Notes under the pieces: model-generated
Seen by the model: only the letters and a program-made list of their open reading frames with translations
Told to the model about the DNA's origin: nothing
The model's database searches: none
NCBI GenBank assembly: GCA_945910925.1
Contig: CAMDZX010000009.1
Coordinates: 1 to 26,102, forward strand
From: an uncultured bacterium
GTDB taxonomy: Bacteria; Cyanobacteriota; Vampirovibrionia; Gastranaerophilales; Gastranaerophilaceae
Direction of reading: 5' to 3'
Length of the DNA: 26,102 nucleotides
Shown here: positions 24,449-26,102 of the stretch, piece by piece
How the letters are laid out: every line of letters starts with the position of its first letter
How positions within the stretch are numbered: the stretch's first letter is position 1
Made by a program: the position numbers and the translations under genes

Positions 24449-25516
24449 TTAAGGATTATTAAGAAAAACCGTATCGTTAAGCTTGTCAATCATTCTGTTA
24501 TAAGAAGTGGTTATCGGAAGTGTCACAGATTTTGATACCGCATCCGTAAAAGGCTTATCTTTAAACGGAACATCAACTCTTGCAGGAACTATTAACCCTG
24601 ATTTTGTCATTTTTTCAATATTTTCTTTGGAGGATAAAAAGCTTACAAACCTGCGAGCCGACTCTTTGTGTTTGGAAGAAGCTGCAAGTGCCCAACCCGA
24701 AGCATCACATGGAACAACTCCCGGAAATGTCGCTACACCCCATTGAAATCTTGCACTCTCGGAATACTTAGGTACAAGCCACCTACCTGAAAGATGCATC
24801 CCGATTTTTCCTTCCAAAAACATTTGTGCAAGTGTCTTTGAGCCAACCTCTGATTTTAGGGGGGCATAATGGTATTTGTTTGCAAGGTTTTTATAAAAAA
24901 TAAATCCTTTTTGCGATTTCACTTTTTCAGGCGGATATATTGACCCACCCAAAGTTAACACATAAGGAAGTGCATAATACATATCTTCTTCATACCCAAT
25001 CCCGAAAGTATTATTTGAAGTGAGTTTTTTTGCATATACAAATAAATCATCAATTGTCCAATCGGATGTTGGATAAGGAAGTCCGACTTTTTTAAACATA
25101 TCTTGGTTATAAAAAATCACAAGATTTGAAACATCTCTCGGAACAGCATAAACATGCTCGTTATAAGACAGAGCATCAATACTTTGCTTGTAATATAAAG
25201 ACTTATCGACATCCAAAGCCTCTAAATGGTCTGCATACACAGGCAGGTTAAGATTATTGATAAAAACAACATCAGGAGCAAGGTTTGAGGCAAATAAAAG
25301 ATGTATTTTTTGAAAGTAATTCTGAGGAATATGCATCAAATCAATTTTTATTTTAGGATTTTTTTGTTCAAAATCTGAAATAATTGGTTTTAGTATTGCG
25401 ATTTCTGAGGCAGAGCCCCAAGTCGTAAACCGAATAGTTTCACAGTCAGATTGTTTGTGGGAACAACCGCATAACATTACGCTTAAAACTAAAATCAAAA
25501 ACCTAAACTTCATCAT
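24449..25516 (-). CDS. Extracellular solute-binding lipoprotein, family 1 (sugar ABC type)
   Basis: A binding protein of the maltose/oligosaccharide ABC group (355 aa). The lipoprotein signal ends L-C-G-C18, so C18 is the lipidated residue and the protein is membrane-anchored in the periplasm. F-T-T-W-G-S (30-35) and the F-E-Q-K-N-P-K-I-K motif (about 49-57) are typical of family 1; A-P-D-V-V-F-I-N and the later G-K-I-G-M-H-L-S-G-R-W and F-V-S-F-L-S-S-K-E-N-I segments also fit. It is short for the family (usually about 400 aa or more). No permease or ATPase gene is adjacent in the window, so it is an orphan here. The start ATG overlaps the upstream stop as ATGA, indicating translational coupling; a second ATG follows immediately. 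Confidence 0.9.
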   Translation of the reverse strand: MMKFRFLILVLSVMLCGCSHKQSDCETIRFTTWGSASEIAILKPIISDFEQKNPKIKIDLMHIPQNYFQKIHLLFASNLAPDVVFINNLNLPVYADHLEALDVDKSLYYKQSIDALSYNEHVYAVPRDVSNLVIFYNQDMFKKVGLPYPTSDWTIDDLFVYAKKLTSNNTFGIGYEEDMYYALPYVLTLGGSIYPPEKVKSQKGFIFYKNLANKYHYAPLKSEVGSKTLAQMFLEGKIGMHLSGRWLVPKYSESARFQWGVATFPGVVPCDASGWALAASSKHKESARRFVSFLSSKENIEKMTKSGLIVPARVDVPFKDKPFTDAVSKSVTLPITTSYNRMIDKLNDTVFLNNP

Positions 25517-26102
25517 AAATCAATAAAGTGTGACATATTTTTGTCTGTTACATGAATAATCATTTTGTACATTCCAACTCTTACGATGTATCTGTAAGCC
25601 TTCGCCGACAAATGTTCTGCAATTTTGACGTATATTTTGTCATTTACAAATTCATCAAAAGTTTTCAATACAAATATTTCATCATTTATATAGCCAATAA
25701 GAGATGTAAATTGTTCAAAACTGACCAAATAGAATCCGGATATTTCTGTTAATTCTGTTCTTGCAAGTATAGTCAATCCATCCACCACCCCATATTCTTC
25801 TTGTTCTTCCTCTGTTACAAGTTCCGAAACAGGTTCTTCAAATATTTCTTCTTCCATGACAAGTTCCGAAACAGGTTCTTCAAATATTTCTTCTTCCATG
25901 ACAGGTTCCGAAACGTTCTCTTGTAACGTTTCTTCACCCGTTACAACACCTTCTGTTATCGTTTCGTCAAAGGTTTCTTCTGCAACAACTGTTTCTTCAA
26001 CAGGTTCTTCAAAAATTTCTTCTTCCGTGACAGGTTCTGCAACGTTCTCTTGTAACGTTTCTTCACCCGTTACAACACCTTCTGTTAACGTTTCGCCAAA
26101 GG
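25513..26102 (-). CDS. Acidic-repeat protein, partial (5' end beyond the window)
   Basis: The frame is open from the window edge to the stop at 25513 (195 residues seen); an in-frame ATG at 25899 is internal, within the repeats. The visible N-terminal part is built of Glu/Val-rich repeats: a 43-residue unit (around T-E-G-V-V-T-G-E-E-T-L-Q-E-N-V) nearly twice and a 14-residue unit (E-E-E-I-F-E-E-P-V-S-E-L-V-M/T) twice in tandem. The last 90 or so residues form a non-repetitive domain (from about G-V-V-D-G-L to H-F-I-D-L) of unknown family, with alternating hydrophobic residues suggesting beta-structure. It is coupled by an ATGA overlap to the binding lipoprotein, so the two probably act together at the cell surface or membrane. 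No function can be named. Confidence 0.75.
   Translation of the reverse strand, partial: FGETLTEGVVTGEETLQENVAEPVTEEEIFEEPVEETVVAEETFDETITEGVVTGEETLQENVSEPVMEEEIFEEPVSELVMEEEIFEEPVSELVTEEEQEEYGVVDGLTILARTELTEISGFYLVSFEQFTSLIGYINDEIFVLKTFDEFVNDKIYVKIAEHLSAKAYRYIVRVGMYKMIIHVTDKNMSHFIDL
25817..25900. repeat. 42-bp tandem repeat, two copies, in frame
   Basis: The 42-bp unit occupies 25817-25858 and 25859-25900 and appears identical in both copies. A third partial copy begins at 25901 and diverges after about 14 bp. It encodes the 14-residue acidic unit of the partial protein, and being a multiple of three it can expand or shrink without a frameshift. Confidence 0.9.
25872..26102. repeat. 129-bp period repeat inside the acidic-repeat gene
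   Basis: 25872-25973 and 26001-26102 match over 102 bp with about six differences, offset by exactly 129 bp (43 codons). The second copy is cut by the window edge, so more copies may lie beyond. High nucleotide identity points to recent duplication or gene conversion. Confidence 0.9.

Noticed and set aside
25513..25899. Treating the acidic-repeat gene as a complete 128-residue protein starting at 25899
   Set aside because: The frame stays open with the same repeats to the window edge, so the ATG at 25899 is internal.
25817..26102. CRISPR-like array because of regular repeats
   Set aside because: The repeats are in frame, directly abutting or 129 bp apart, and encode acidic protein repeats; there are no unique spacers.

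Overview
The window is AT-rich, gene-dense bacterial DNA with a Gram-negative-type envelope: an outer-membrane porin, a second beta-barrel protein, a lipoprotein-type binding protein and a class A penicillin-binding protein. The short N-terminal motifs FTSR, FTGK and FGAK on otherwise unrelated proteins, together with a hydrogenase-like membrane complex, make me think of the gut Melainabacteria/Gastranaerophilales (non-photosynthetic Cyanobacteriota). That is an inference from memory of sequence style, not a search result.

Layout. 1-2217 (minus): a FocA-type formate/nitrite channel followed by an OprO/P-like porin, with a clear intrinsic terminator between them. 2444-8276: an accessory-looking stretch with three plus-strand proteins that share a short N-terminal motif. 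One is CheD/CNF-like by Cys-His spacing, one has a Cys-His-Asp (papain/transglutaminase-like) triad, and one is a GNAT. Interspersed are a minus-strand TPR/beta-barrel outer-membrane protein and a short, divergent 1-deoxy-D-xylulose-5-phosphate synthase homologue. A 392-bp gap (7318-7709) holds a hairpin element flanked by 9-bp direct repeats and an orphan minus-strand terminator. 8285-15512 (minus): a six-gene operon for a group-4 [NiFe]-hydrogenase/complex-I-like membrane complex in HyfB-C-E-F-G-I order. Its large subunit lacks the cysteines that hold the NiFe centre, so it fits the energy-converting-hydrogenase-related (Ehr) class rather than a true hydrogenase. 15696-16088 (minus) is a YkgJ-type cysteine-cluster protein.

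16163-22045 (plus) is a tight operon: PBP1A-type peptidoglycan synthase, a degenerate AICAR-transformylase-like protein, MazG and glutamine-dependent NAD synthetase. 22028-26102 (minus) holds a U32-like double-barrel protein whose 3' end overlaps nadE by 18 bp, an unknown helical protein, an orphan family-1 solute-binding lipoprotein, and the 3' part of an acidic repeat protein that runs off the window and is translationally coupled (ATGA) to the lipoprotein.

The genes are mostly independent units rather than one pathway. The strongest leads are the N-terminally tagged enzyme trio, the cysteine-less hydrogenase-like complex, two promoters placed so that the mRNA would be leaderless, and three enzyme-family members (DXS-like, AICARFT-like, hydrogenase large subunit) that have lost signature active-site residues.
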